From the NCBI GenBank assembly GCA_021307315.1, contig JAJSPD010000013.1, positions 372,001 to 436,000 of the forward strand: a stretch of DNA of 64,000 nucleotides, written 5' to 3'. The notes under the pieces are model-generated. The model worked only from the letters and a program-made list of their open reading frames with translations. It did not search any database and was not told the origin of the DNA. Positions 25,201 to 36,946 of this stretch are shown in pieces. The position numbers and the translations under genes are program-made. This DNA is from Bisporella sp. PMI_857. Lineage: Eukaryota > Ascomycota > Leotiomycetes > Helotiales > Helotiaceae. Numbering within the stretch: the stretch's first letter is position 1; each line of letters opens with the position of its first letter.

Positions 25201-25768
25201 TTCTTTGGGTAAGAATGCCGTTTATTTGCTAATATCGTTGTAGGTCAATACGGAATGCTACTTCTCGGCTTTCCTTTCGGCATCATTACACCAGTTCTGT
25301 TCTACTTCATCATCAAGAAATTCCCAAGAACCAGATGGTTGCGACAGATTCACCCCGTCGCTTTGTGGTATGGCGGTCTCAACTGGGCACCTTACAGCTT
25401 CTCATATATGATGCCATCGATCGGCGTTGCGTGGCTGTCGTGGATTTATATTAAGAACCGCTTCCTCGGATTCTGGTCTAAGGTTCGTCTAATCTACTTC
25501 ATTGACACATTATCCCTATGGGCGCGCCAGGGACTGACTCAATTCTTTGTAGTACAATTTCGTTCTTTCCGCTGCTTTCTCCGCTGGAATCGCCATCGCA
25601 GCCATCATTATGCTTTTCACAGTGTCGTGGTTCCAGGTCACGATCCCATGGTGGGGCAACGATCAGCCGTATATTGGTTGTGAGGGTACTCCTTGCACTC
25701 TGAAGACACTAGCAAAGGGGGAGCGATTCTATCCATGGTGGAATCCAAAACATGTCCCAGCGCCGTAA
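22242..25768 (+). CDS. OPT-family oligopeptide transporter
   Basis: Fourteen exons start at 22242, 22388, 22489, 22618, 22788, 22895, 23786, 23899, 24253, 24504, 24812, 25063, 25244 and 25553. All splice phases agree and give about 885 residues, a usual length for the family. This is a proton-coupled oligopeptide transporter of the OPT1/Isp4 group, expected in the plasma membrane and importing small peptides (or glutathione or metal-siderophore relatives). Family marks are the NPG motif (SLNPGPFNKKEH, near residue 207), the IPPR motif in ENEIPPRHTF (near residue 665), IKLEAALITNNSPYAEVRAV before the first membrane segment, IHPVALWYGG, and a dozen or more hydrophobic segments. The start ATG gives an acidic cytosolic N-terminus. 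No lesion was seen. Exact substrate is unknown. Confidence 0.95.
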
Positions 25769-26382
25769 TTCACTCTATCCAAATTTCAGTATATGATCCT
25801 TGGTCTTTATCCAAGAGGGACAAGCATTACTTGGAGAGGCTTAGGTTATCAGTTCAACGGGGATATTTGCGATTGATACTAATTTATCTGTGCTATTCTG
25901 CTGGTCGTTCGTTTCACATTGAAGTTGGAGACTAGTTGAATCGATATAATTTCACCTATGCGAACTTTCTCAGATCTACCTTAATTGTGATCCATGCTCT
26001 ACTTGTAACAATCTAATCCTGCAATTTAACTCCTTTTTTTTAAAAAAAAATACGAATTCTAGGTCCTCAACTGCTAACTAGTGGATAGACAGCCAATATG
26101 CGACTTCCTTAGATTATGACTCCCTAATTCGGAAGCGAGTAGCTTCGACCGCCTCGCCAAGCCCATGCCTGAATAAGAATAGCTCCCACGTCCGAACAAT
26201 AGTAAGTTTATCATGTTGATTACAATTCTCCTTCATCTCCTCTAAACCTCCCATTACCTTCTCAAACTACTTACAAACCAGTTCCTCCACAACTTCCATT
26301 TACAAATTATCAAGTCTCCTAATCCATCACTTCGACAACCTCTCGTGCATCCATCCATCCATCCGTCACAACGCCAGACGCC
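25769..26382. other. Intergenic between OPT and CCCH genes
   Basis: About 0.6 kb holding the 3' end of the transporter gene and the promoter of the CCCH gene, both on the plus strand. It has a T8/A9 palindromic-looking tract near 26034-26050 and a CATC/CATCC repeat run just before the CCCH start (26347-26365), probably in its 5' leader. Nothing else was seen. Confidence 0.5.
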
Positions 26383-27226
26383 ATGAGCTTCAAAAGCAAG
26401 AATCACCAACGCGGTTGCAAGTCCATCGCAGTCAAGCCACTACCAGCCAAAGGAGCTTTAGACTACAACCGTTTATGTCGCCAGTACGCCCAATCCTGCT
26501 GCACTCACGGCAGCGAATGCCGGTTTATTCACCACGAATTGTTACGTCTCCGTGCTCTGGACGAGAAGCGGGTTCTGCTATGGGATACTGGCTTTAGAGG
26601 CCCTTGGCTTTGCTACTTTTACTGCACCGGCGCCACTTGCTATCAAATGAAGAACTGCAAGTTTGTCCATAATTTCAATGTTCGCAAGCAAGTCCTGCAG
26701 TATCTCGCAACCAAGGAGAGTAAGGTCGCTGAAGGTACAGATGTTTCAATTTCCAGCAATAGCGCCGATGGCAATAACGGCAAGAAGAAAGCCAACACCC
26801 TTAAGCCCTCAAGTGGAACGAATAGCAAGGAGATATCCGATATTGTCGACTCCTCAGCTGCCACCAAAGAGTTGAATGGCACCAAGAACGCCCAAAATAC
26901 GTGTATCTGCAATTCTGTATATATCCACCCCATCCAACTTCTTAAGCAGCTACTAATTGTCTCAGATACTCACTCCACCTACCACGCCTAGGGCCCCTCC
27001 AACGACATCTTTCGTTGCTCCAAACAATGTCAAAGAGCGCCCAGCGGCTACGCAAGAGCCTAATTTCCCACCTACACCAAGAGCCTCAGAGTATCGTCCA
27101 CAGCATGGCCCAAAGGTGAAGGCCAAGAAATGGACTTCTCTTGTCCAACATGAGACAAAGATTGCGCTGCATCGACCGACTAGTTATGCTGCTGCTGCGG
27201 CCGTCGCTGGTCCCGGGAGAAGCTAG
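26383..27226 (+). CDS. CCCH-type zinc finger protein
   Basis: Two exons, 26383..26916 and 26966..27226 (49-nt intron, phase 0), give 264 residues. Two CCCH zinc fingers are explicit: C32-x7-C40-x5-C46-x3-H50 and C77-x8-C86-x5-C92-x3-H96. Such fingers usually bind RNA, so a post-transcriptional role is inferred. The remainder is Ser/Thr/Lys-rich, followed by a proline-rich tail (ILTPPTTPRAPP) ending in an alanine run before the TAG. I chose the donor at 26917 because it keeps the proline-rich frame open; donors closer to the exon start would shift frame. The next gene begins only 20 bp after this stop in another frame, so the two may be one gene with a missed splice or a frameshift. Confidence 0.75.
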
Positions 27227-27246
27227 AAGTCAGCTCCTCTAGTGCC

Positions 27247-28469
27247 ATGGCCCGTGAGAGCGGTTCTGCCAGTGGGCCACTCGTAATGTATGAGGCCAAC
27301 AATATGGGAGTGCAAGCTCTTCGCAGAGAAATCACCAAAGGCCCTACAAAGATGCCTTTCCTCGTAAAGGACCCATTGAAGACAAGCGCCAGGCCAAATC
27401 ATTATACTTCACCTAGCAAACCGAGTTATCATGCATGGGATAAAATTCCTTCTCATTGGGAGCACTTAGTCTACCTAAACCTCGATACACATAACCATCG
27501 CCGTATCATCGCACCCCACAGAGAGATCCGTGCCGGAGCGCCCGACCGAGGAGCGATGCCTAAGTGCTTCGATAAGAAGGAAATCAGTGCATCTCCGGCC
27601 GAATTCCAGTGGTTCGCTCTTTTCCCATACGATATTGCCCACATTGTTTGGGAGTATGCTGCGGCAGATGAGAGCAGGCGTGAAATACGTGTGGAATTCG
27701 AATACGGTGGTCTGTAAGTGTCTACCCAAAAATTAAAAATTCGCACCTTAGAATCACCCTGCACTACCAGCCACGCCTATAATTTTGACTATATCTTATG
27801 AGTAGATAACTCCTACAACCGCATCTCGCCCATTAAATCTCTGCCGATAATTAAACTAACCCCAAGATTATAACTCCAGGGATGAGAGAGATCGCTCCAT
27901 CGACACATGGTGGAAGCCCAAAACTCTTACCTCGCCACTTCTACGAACTTGTCAACTATCTCGCAAAGCTTATCTCGATCTCCAATTATGCGAGAAGATT
28001 TTGGAAACTCGTTGGGCTCCACCAAACGTATATTTCAATTTCGAGAAGGACCGTCTTTTCATTAACACCAAGTGCGCTGACCAATATACCTTTATGGTTC
28101 AACACGTTCGTAGATGCGAGAAGGAACGCTTTCAGCGCCTCGCACTCCCAATTCGAGACTTTATCAAAGGCGATGAACAAAAGGTTAGCAGATTCCTTAA
28201 ACTCTTCTGCAATTTAAAGGAGCTCGTCCTGGTATGTGCTCTATCTCCCTTACTTTGAAAGTGGTCTCACTAATATCTTATGGTATATTGGCGATGGCCG
28301 CGAGGATCACTACGCTGTCAATATTGAGGAACACTTCCGCAAGATCACAAAGATGATCATCTCATATTGGAAGAAATGGCTCCCATCAAAGCAAATCCCT
28401 TTGATTAAGCTGGAGACTATCGCTGCAGAGAAGGCGCACTACCTCGGTATTGATGGTATTCTTTGGTAA
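27247..28469 (+). CDS. 2EXR domain protein
   Basis: Three exons, 27247..27713, 27880..28231 and 28305..28469, give 327 residues with phases matching. A 2EXR-type segment lies at about residues 118-150 (FQWFALFPYDIAHIVWEYAA, then REIRVEF), followed by the usual pattern of 'previous readers' SPLLRTCQLSRKAYLDLQL and VYFNFEKDRLFINT. 2EXR proteins are abundant in filamentous fungi and have no known function. The last intron (28232..28304) uses a CTAAT-like branch site and a GAG acceptor. A strong-looking donor (GTAAGC) overlaps the stop codon region, so the 3' end could extend. The very short distance from the CCCH gene suggests a shared origin or one transcription unit. Confidence 0.72.
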
Positions 28470-29049
28470 GCTGCTAAGACATTGGGCATGATATATTGGA
28501 ATGACTGGATAAGCAACATAAGCCATGATATGAAAAATTTCATGACAAACTTCTTTAGCCGGATATGTTTTTGGGAGTTTTTACTTTCTTCGTCTTTGGA
28601 GTTGGAGCTGGACGAATTATGAAGTGACTCGCACGGATAACATCGTGGAGTATAGAATGCATATCTCACTTTGCCTTTCCGAATAAATTGTATTATAGAA
28701 TGAATCATGTCCTTTCTCAACTTCTTCTTCTGACTCCTTCTCTGGTCCTAACGACCATTGCGCTAAACGAAACACTGCGTGCATGCATATCTTTACAGAC
28801 CCGCCACGGCCCAGAACTCCAATGCATAATATCTTTAATCGTCTAAAGCAAGCCAAGAAACCAGTATGCGCCTCCATAGGGTATATAACGAGAGTCAAGA
28901 AAGGGTATCATCATCCCAGCCACTCCGAAACTCACATATCCCAAGCCCAAGCCCCAGCCCAATTGCAAATTCCGAATTCCTACCCATATAGCCTGGTTGA
29001 AAAGTAGAAAAAGAAAGATACTGAAAAAAATCCAAAAAATCAAACGCAA
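28470..29049. other. Intergenic between convergent genes
   Basis: About 0.6 kb between the convergent ends of the 2EXR gene and the histidine-phosphatase-fold gene. It must hold both 3' UTRs and polyadenylation signals. It has A-rich runs near 29007-29040. No gene was seen. Confidence 0.5.
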
Positions 29050-30873
29050 TCAGACAGATTCGCGGGGCAGTACCGGATCGCTGAATGGATTGGCATCACC
29101 AAGCCCATCCTCGCTGGGACGTCCATAATGGGCAGTGCTCCTCCCACTCTCAAGCTCTTTATCAAGACTTGTATGTTTGGCGCCTGTTGGGCTCTCATTC
29201 AACTCCCAGCTTCCGACCCGCTCCTTCTTGACTGGAGCAGCTCCTGTGGTGGCGGCTGCTTTCAAGCGGAGGTCTGTGTCGCTGGCGAGCTTCTCGGCAC
29301 CTTTGAAACCACCACCGCTTCCGGTTCGTCGCAATACCCCAATACCGCTTCCGTCTGCTTTGTCTCTCTTGCCGAGTCTGCATCCCAGCATGGCTAGAAT
29401 GGCACCTGCGAGGATGAAAACTGCGATTGTGACTGCAGCTCCGATAACACCAGCTACCGCAGGGGAGATTCCTCCTTTCTTGGAGCCGGAGCCAGAATTA
29501 GAGGTAGACCCGCTACTTGCTTGGGCGCTGCGAAGGGCTTGACAGTATAAAGTCACGCCCTGGCATACATTACACCATGACGACAAATTGGTCATCGAAA
29601 ATGTTCCCATGCCATCCACAAAATCTCGCCATGTCATATCCGTCTCGGAGTTTGGTCGTCCGAACAATGGGTATGCGATCAAAGGGTCTGTGTCACTTGA
29701 GCCATTCCTAAACTGGAAACGTACCCAGAGGTTCTCTGTCGAAGGAAAGGTACTATTTTGATCGGATTTGGACGAGAACAGCTCGAAAACCATGCTGGAG
29801 CCGTGCCTTGGTAGATAGCTAAAGCGCGAAGCTGCAGGACCATTGCTGAGATTTGACAGTGCGAAGAAAGCGAGGAAAGGTTGGAAAGATCCGAACAATA
29901 GGGACATTTTTTGATACTGCCCCCTTGTATCGACGACGGCTGCAAGTTCATCCACGACCCTGGCCGCCAAAGTTGCCCCTGAGATTGCGGAAATAGTCCC
30001 TAACCAATTTGGCGTGTTGAGCAGGAATTGTTGTTGCGAGGCAAGACTGTGAAGTTGCGCGAGATCTCCTGCGCTCAAACTTCGAAATATAGTCGCATTA
30101 TGGTTGTACTGGTACAAGGCATAGTCATAAAGTTGGTAGGCGTTGTAGAAAGTCACAGACGTCGAAGCTAGATCTGCGAAGACGGAAGTGGCCAGCCGAT
30201 CATAGAAATTCTGTGTCCTTGCCGCTTCCGCTGCGTACATGTCAGAGTTGATGATTTCTTGAAACGCTTGAGAGTACGCGGAACAGTCTCTGCTGCCAGA
30301 AAGTCTGTGAAGAAGCGTTAGAAGCCATTTGTTTGGCTGCGCTGAAGATGCGCAGATACGGGCATTGGAGACCTACGAGATGTAGTTGTAATCAAGCGGT
30401 GTCACAGCTAGAATTTGAGGGTACTGGTAGCCGTCTAAGGGGTATTGCACCAGCGACGCATTGCTCAACATGCTCTCTTCATCGACAATGAGAGCGTCCC
30501 TCGGCGGATAAAGGCCTTGCATAAATGCCTGTGTGCTTGCCGTCACATAATCCCATGGAGTGCTCAGAATCAAAATCTGAGAGTTGTCAATGGGATTGAT
30601 GTTCATACCATTGATCGGCGCGGTGGTTGTGATCTGCGATCCATTTACTGGGGGATTGATGTAGAGATTGCGGAAATCCCTTCCCGCAGATAGCAGTTGT
30701 TGCGCACCCAAGGGGGTAAGATTCTCGCCATTGTTAGCAATAACGGGCCGTCTCTCTCCGTGATACGTGAAAATAAAGGTTCCCCAAGTGATCTGGTCAT
30801 TGGACTGAGCAGCAACGGTCGAGCAGAGCACAAGCAGTGAAGCTGCGTAGTGGATCAGATAGCTGGCGGCCAT
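29050..30873 (-). CDS. Membrane-anchored histidine-phosphatase-fold protein
   Basis: Two exons, 30873..30377 and 30304..29050, give 583 residues. Layout: signal peptide (residues 1-22, ending AAQ); a histidine acid phosphatase (clade 2) fold; a Ser/Gly-rich linker; one transmembrane segment (about 446-473); and a 110-residue cytoplasmic tail. The catalytic motif is normally Arg-His-Gly-x-Arg-x-Pro, but here reads YHGERRP (37-43), with Tyr for the first Arg. Near the usual His-Asp proton donor the best candidate reads LPRHGSSMVFEL, His-Gly rather than His-Asp. The fold is probably kept and activity may be reduced or changed. Several N-glycosylation sequons (NGS, NSS, NLS) fit a secretory-route cell-surface protein. 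It is divergent from the glycosyltransferase gene. Confidence 0.85.
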
Positions 30874-31020
30874 GACAGAGCGGTGGGCGGGGTAGCTTCC
30901 CGAAGCTATCAGCGTAGCTCCCAGAGATCCGTGGCCGACAGCTTATCGCTGCTGCGAGTGAAAGAATATATAAAATGGTAGGTAAGAGTTATATTTTCTA
31001 AAGCTAGGGCTACTGTACTA

Positions 31021-31098
31021 GAAAAAAAAGGAAAGGAAGAGAAGGGAAGAAGAAGAAGAAAGAGGAGGAGGAGGAGGGAAGAAAAGAGAATGGCGGGA
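31021..31098. repeat. Polypurine tract (GAA/GGA-rich)
   Basis: An almost pure A/G stretch of more than 60 bases with GAAGAA and GGAGGA repeats upstream of the phosphatase-fold gene. Such tracts often sit in fungal promoters and 5' leaders and may form unusual DNA structure. Confidence 0.75.
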
Positions 31099-31251
31099 AG
31101 AGGGATTAGCCCAATAAGGTCAGGGCAGGTACAAAGACAGAAGGCGGAAGTGTAACTCTACAACATCTCGACATCATCACGCGGATGCGGGGGGGGGGAG
31201 GGGGAGACTGGGCTGGGCTTGGCTTGGGCTGGGCTGCATTCGGTGGTGGTG

Positions 31252-31296
31252 GATGATGAGTGATGATGATGATGATGGTGATGATGGGGATGCGGA
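31252..31296. repeat. GAT/GGTGAT trinucleotide repeat
   Basis: Imperfect GAT repeats, including four perfect GAT units, in the divergent promoter region. A microsatellite candidate. Confidence 0.7.
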
Positions 31297-32519
31297 CGCC
31301 AGATGCAAGATGCTCCTCCAAAGCCGGGTTGGTGGGTGAGTGAGTAAGAAAGTGAACGAGTAAGTGAGCGAGTAAGTTGGTTGAACCAGTGAGGGGAAGA
31401 AGCTTATCGCGTTATCGCAACCCTGGAGCCAAGAACCAAAGAATGGCTGCTGTACTGTAGAGCAGCGATATGGTTCTGTCCAAAAGCAGCAGCATCTCTC
31501 CCCTTCTGTTTGCATTCAGCTTATTTAAAACAGCGTTGGTTTGCCTAGGTTGTGTGGTTGTTTGCGTGATTCAAGCATTTCCGCCTTCATACTTGCCTCT
31601 TGACTTGACATGACTCTACTACTACTTCTACTACAGCTAATCCCTTAGTCATGTCAGGTATATATCTACCTATCACGCCATACCATACTATCCCATGCCC
31701 AACAGCCAAAGGTTGAGGCGAACGGAAAAAATACCTCTCTCCTTAAGAAATTACCCAAAGCTGAGAAGGGGTGACAATGCATATTTGTATCACGTTACTT
31801 ACCAACGTACACGTTTTTGCCATCATCCCATAGGTGGCTGAGAGCTGAGGCCCTACTTCGTCGAGGCTTACAGTAGCGTTGAGAATCAAAATTCAGGGTT
31901 GTGTTTCTGTAGGTACACTTCCCACCCCAGTTTTTCTTCTTTTTTTCCACGGTTGTGACAGGTCGGACGCCATACTTGTTTGTCCTGCCAGCCTGTAACC
32001 CATTAGACAATGCCTAGCCCCCCTCTAAACCTGCTTTGGGTCATCTGTACATTGAAGCGAGAAGTTACAGGCTTTCTTTTGCCCTGCCCTGCCCTGTGGG
32101 CTGTCCCGAGGCTGTGCACCTTTTTATATTAATACCCTTCCAGTGTTCATTCGCTGTGCCGCTCCACTAAATTGGTCCCCGTCATGGATCATCAGCCTTA
32201 GCCTTAGCGGAACGAATGAGAAGGGGACCAGAGCGGGTGTCGGGGGTATTCTAGGAAAGGGGTACGAATCTGAATCTCCAACGAGAAATCCATCCTAACC
32301 TTACAAGCCTCAATTTCCTACTTTCTGTCCCTACTTCCTCCTTCTTCACGCTCCTTTACTTTTTCTTTACTAGATTCATGGCATTCCTCTCCTCATAACA
32401 TCCTTCGAGTGCTTTCCCCCCAGCAATCGACCCACATCACACAACGCAGAACGTTTTGAGTAGGGGGTACGGCGAAAGTTGTCGCGCGTCCCAACTAACC
32501 ACGGCCACCAACCAGCAAG

Positions 32520-34394
32520 ATGCCCAAGAAAAGCTGTGCGAGAAACTTCTTTGGCGTGGTGCAGAGTGTGCTGGCTGCTGCAGTCCTGTACAGTTTCCTG
32601 TATCTGGCTGTTCTGGCATTTCAACGAGGCTCGTTCCCAAAGTCACCAGCAGAACTCATCAAAAACCCAGCCTCAAAATCTCCCCCTGGATCCTCCGCAG
32701 ACAACATCGGGTCCGCCATACCTGTAATACCTAGCAAGCTCAAGGTCGAGAAGATTATTCCTAATGCGAATTGGTTCAACCGACCAGAAAGTCTCGTTGT
32801 GCCAAAAGATGACTTTTGGGGGAAACGGCCTCACATCGATACCGTCGCCAACCTGACAAAGTTGGTGGAGCAATGCAGAGGTTCATATGAGAATATTGAG
32901 AAGATGCCCTATGTGCAGGACTGCATGAATTACATGGCAGATGGCGAAAAGGAATATTATTATCTACCTTCAAGGGGTGAGCGAGCGAGTGAACAGCCTC
33001 CAAAGCTAGCGGAGTACTTGAACTCGGACGGTCATGACAACACCCTCGCAGAATATCCTGAATGGAAAGCTCCTACAAAAGGCTCCATCGGGCAATGCAA
33101 TGGCCCAATTGTGCCCTATCATGTCTACTGGACTGGTCCTGCGACATGGAGGGTAGAATTGTTCATCAAGAGCCATTTTCACACCCAGAACATCCCATGT
33201 GTGCGATTGTTTCTCTGGCTGGACGGAGACCGAGATCCGAAAGCTAAGGAGAAAATGTTGAATACTGATCCGTTGTTCAAGAAATTCCTGCCATTCGTCG
33301 AGCGGGGAGACATCACCATCATGGTCTGGAAATTCCCGTCTCGAATTCCTCTACCAAAGGGTGACAACACAGATGGGGTTGGATACTACAAGACACCGGG
33401 AAAGCCAAACTCAAAGGGAGAGTACGCGGTAGGCGATGGGCTTATTCGGGATGCGCAAGGTCAAGAGTGGTTGGTTCTTTCTGAGAAACAGAAAACGTTC
33501 CTACCCGTCGCTGTTTCCGATGCTGTACGCTTTGTTGTGTTACATCAATATGGCGGTGCATACTTCGATATGGACGTAATTATGCTGAGAGACATGCGGC
33601 CCTTGCTCATTGGAGAAGAACATAATTTTGCTGAGAGATGGGGAGCACATCCAAGTCCTGGAGACTACAATACTGCAATCATGTCTTTGACAGCAAATTC
33701 TTCACTCTCGTCTTACCTTCTTCGTGGAGGGGTCCGCATGGGCCTGAATTTCCACCCCAGGGTCATTGGTGTCATGGCAGTCAAGGATCACAGGAATTTC
33801 GAGTTCAATATGCTGGAAACTGCAGCATTTGATCCTATCTGGTCGGAATTCAATTGGGGCAGACTTGGAGAATGCACCGTACCTTGTGTGCATGACTACG
33901 GACAGGTTTTTAAGGGGAACTCGAAAGCATTCCCCCTTAAGGACGAGTGGGAAGCCTACAAGGGACAGCAGCTGAAACCAACTAAGTCGACAGATCGTGG
34001 CCATTTTTGGGAGATCAGGGACGTCCCAGAGATAGAATCAAGAGCTGTGCGCTCAAATACGCCGGTGACATATGACCGCGATGCATTGAGCAAAGCGGAG
34101 TACAAGATTGAGGAGGATCGCTATCCACCGACAAACAGGACCATGGAGAACTTCTTCAAAGGGGCATGGACTTACCACGTTCACAACCAGGTATGTTCAC
34201 ATTACTGTTTTGAAATGCCCCCCAAAGCTAATATCGTATAATAGTGGTTAAAAAACCCTGAGCCCTCATCTTGGCTCAACGTCATTCAGCGTGCCCAAGA
34301 CGGATTCTTCTCAGCAGGCCGTGCAAATCCCTACGGCGAGAAATGGACTGGCCCCTCTCTCCCATTCTACGAGATCTCTTGGGAATACCCGTAA
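32520..34394 (+). CDS. DXD-motif glycosyltransferase, type II membrane protein
   Basis: Two exons, 32520..34190 and 34245..34394, give 606 residues. The N-terminus has a short cytosolic part and one signal-anchor helix (about residues 11-33), the layout of Golgi glycosyltransferases. The catalytic domain carries the sugar-binding DXD region of the Gly_transf_sug type: VLHQYGGAYFDMDVIMLR, with FDMD at about 348-351. VPYHVYWTGPATWRVELFIK and FHPRVIGVMAVKD are other likely conserved blocks, and the end reads PYGEKWTGPSLPFYEISWEYP. It is likely to transfer a hexose from a nucleotide sugar to a glycan or lipid in the Golgi; donor and acceptor are unknown. Family GT32 or a relative is the best guess. 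The start ATG follows a pyrimidine-rich leader, and no other in-frame ATG precedes the anchor. Confidence 0.88.
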
Positions 34395-36946
34395 TCACCT
34401 TTGCGACGGTACATAATACCTTTTTGATTCTGTTATATATTACACATAGCGGCATATAATCTGGGCAAGGCGACAACCTAGCATATCCGATCATAAAGCG
34501 AGCAGGAAAGACACGCATTTGAAATACTTAGAGCGAGGAATCATGACGATCGGCGTTACATTTGTTATTTGGCGTTACGGGGTGGGATCAACCTTGATAT
34601 GAATGATAAAAAAAATACCGCATGCCCACCAGACTCTGGGCGATGCGATGGGCGTTTAGGCAGTGTGTTGGTGTTTAGAGTGGAGAATGGCCATTGATGC
34701 CTTTGTTGTATATTGATGGAGAAGAATGTTTACAAAGATGCTGATCGATACCAACGAATAAAAAAATGGGTTCTCGCCCGTTGACCTGCCTGTTTATCTC
34801 TCCCCCAGACCCCATACTCGTACGAATCTTTTCAATAGTTGCTATGTAGCTGCCCGCCCATAAAATATCCACCACAGAATGGTCATCTATCAAAAGAATG
34901 ACGATAGATAGGTAATCAAGGTGGCATTTCAGACGCACAGCCAAGAGTGGGAGATCTTGACTATTTTTTTCATATATTTGCCCAGCAGCTTGGAACTTTC
35001 ACTGCTACTCTGATCGTCCGACCACAAGAGGTTACTTACAGCGATCACGATCCAATGCTACTCGCTCTTGACCTAAGAACAAGTAAAAACCATGTAACAA
35101 AAGATGCGTACCTCCGTGGAAAAATCAAGGACACGCCTATAAAACATGGTAAAAAAATCTTAGCAATTTCCATTAGCAGAAAGGTCGAGTTGGAATGATT
35201 AGTCAAATATTGGTCATACAGGCATGGCCGCGCCACCGTCTCGCAAATATTCCCTTTTCCTTATTATTTTTTGGGCTAGTACTGTTTGCTTTGGAAGTCT
35301 AAACGTGCTTGGGCCTGTCACAATATGCAAAGGCAGGAGGAGAACATAAGACTTTATTCGCAATTGGAAGTCAGCTCTTATCCAGCTACTTTTGTGGTCT
35401 AGACCTCGACCTGTATACCTACCACCCTCCCTTACGTGGTTTTTTATTCTTTCTAGAACGATCGCACCAATCAGTGATGCCGAATGTGCTCAGTTAAAGG
35501 GCCTTTTTCCCCTTCTACCGCTTCCGCTGCTGCGCACCACCTCTTGTCAACAACGTGTATGATGGGGGGCTTGCGGGAGGGGAAGGGAAGGAAGGGAGGG
35601 AAGGAAGAAACCGTGAAACCGCATGATCCTCAAACTTGTAACAATAGTCGCTACGCCCCCTCACAGATAGCGTACGAAGGGTATACGTCGTATACGTTTC
35701 CCTCTTTGAACGGGTTAAAAATGGTAATTATAAAGTTTGGATGATTTTTTAGTGGTTTTTTTTTTCGGTGATGTGATAAGGGTAGCAGCCAATATTTCCT
35801 AATGATCTCAGCAGGCATAACCTGACCGTGTGGACAGACGACGAGGGGTGGGTGCAATAATCCCATCCTCATCGTGCATCGCGCTCGTAAAAAAACTCCT
35901 CGGTTACGGGTTCCTCCTACCGACGGCCCAGGCCCCTTTTTTCATATTCTCGTTTTCTTTTTGGGAGGTGTTTTGCCAAATCAGAAGTTCACGCATCCAT
36001 TCATCCATCCATCACAAAATATGAGCCATCAAATAAGTAAGGCCTGCTAGAATGTATGTAGTAGGGTCGAGGCATACCGGTTACAGGTGACAGACCATCT
36101 CAGCTCCTTGAGTCTTGGATGTCTTAGGAGATCGCAAGCTGGTGGGGGAGAGGTTAGGAGGGTATCCTAGGTTATTGCGCAGTGGTATCGTAGAGGCCGT
36201 CCGTGTGGTATGCGCGTATTCCTCGTTCCCAAATCTTATTTGCTCGCTCCCCCTCCCCGGCCTCCTAGTTCCTCCTAATACAGAAAGCCTTCCCAACCAG
36301 AAAACGAAGGGAACGAGACTGACGACACCCAGAGAAAAAAAAAAAATTATTAAAAAAAGAACCCGACACATACGACTACGAAAGCCGATATACGACCGTT
36401 TGGAGATGCGTCCTCCTCCGCATACCTGGGGCTGGGGCGCTGGCATGATGGGGTTCGCACCGAGATTCGTATGTCGGAAAAATAAACACCGACCTCAACT
36501 CTTCTGCTCGCTACCATTGGGATTCAGGGGAGGGAAGAGGCTCTTTTCTTCGGGTCGTGAAACGTACGAGGGAGATGCTGACATTGACACGTTTGACGTT
36601 AAATGTGCGAGTAAGGGAAGCATTACTGTAGAGTAGGTCTTTTCGTCATCTTTCAATGCTTTGGTACTGGAAATGATTTCGGAAATGGTTGATCACGTGA
36701 TTCACATGGCATTAACATCTCGGATTCTTTGGCGGTTACTTGACTCTCATGTTTCAAGTCTATGGAAGAGATATTGCATGAGAATATGGAATATAAAGCA
36801 CTGGGAAGAGAAGAGTCTTTGGGTAATGGAGAGTGCAGTTGAAACTTCCCAGATCTCTAAGCAGACACACGAAAGTGTAATATCTGGTTCATCTCATTTG
36901 CCTACTTTACTTGGATTCGGGTTGCCCGGAAGTGCCGCCGCGGTGG
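34395..36946. other. Gene-poor intergenic stretch
   Basis: About 2.5 kb after the glycosyltransferase gene. It contains a G/A-rich tract (35575-35610), CATCC repeats (35994-36013), and A13 and A7 runs near 36338-36358. An antisense frame at 36081..36446 has one hydrophobic run but no support as a gene. Nothing else recognisable. Confidence 0.45.
35575..35610. repeat. GGGAAGG-type purine repeat
   Basis: An imperfect GGGA/GGAAG repeat in non-coding DNA between the glycosyltransferase and the alpha/beta-hydrolase-like gene. Confidence 0.65.

Larger units (their letters stand above)
30874..32519. promoter_or_regulatory. Divergent intergenic region with simple repeats
   Basis: 1.65 kb between two divergently transcribed genes, so it must carry both promoters. 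It holds a long purine tract (31021-31098), a G10 run (31191-31200), GAT repeats (31252-31296), GAGTGAGTAAG-like repeats (31335-31375) and CCCTG repeats near 32078-32096. No individual transcription factor site can be assigned with confidence. Confidence 0.5.

Noticed and set aside
36081..36446. Antisense ATG frame of 121 codons with a hydrophobic stretch
   Set aside because: The hydrophobic part comes from a T-rich tract (poly-A on the plus strand), and nothing matches a known family.
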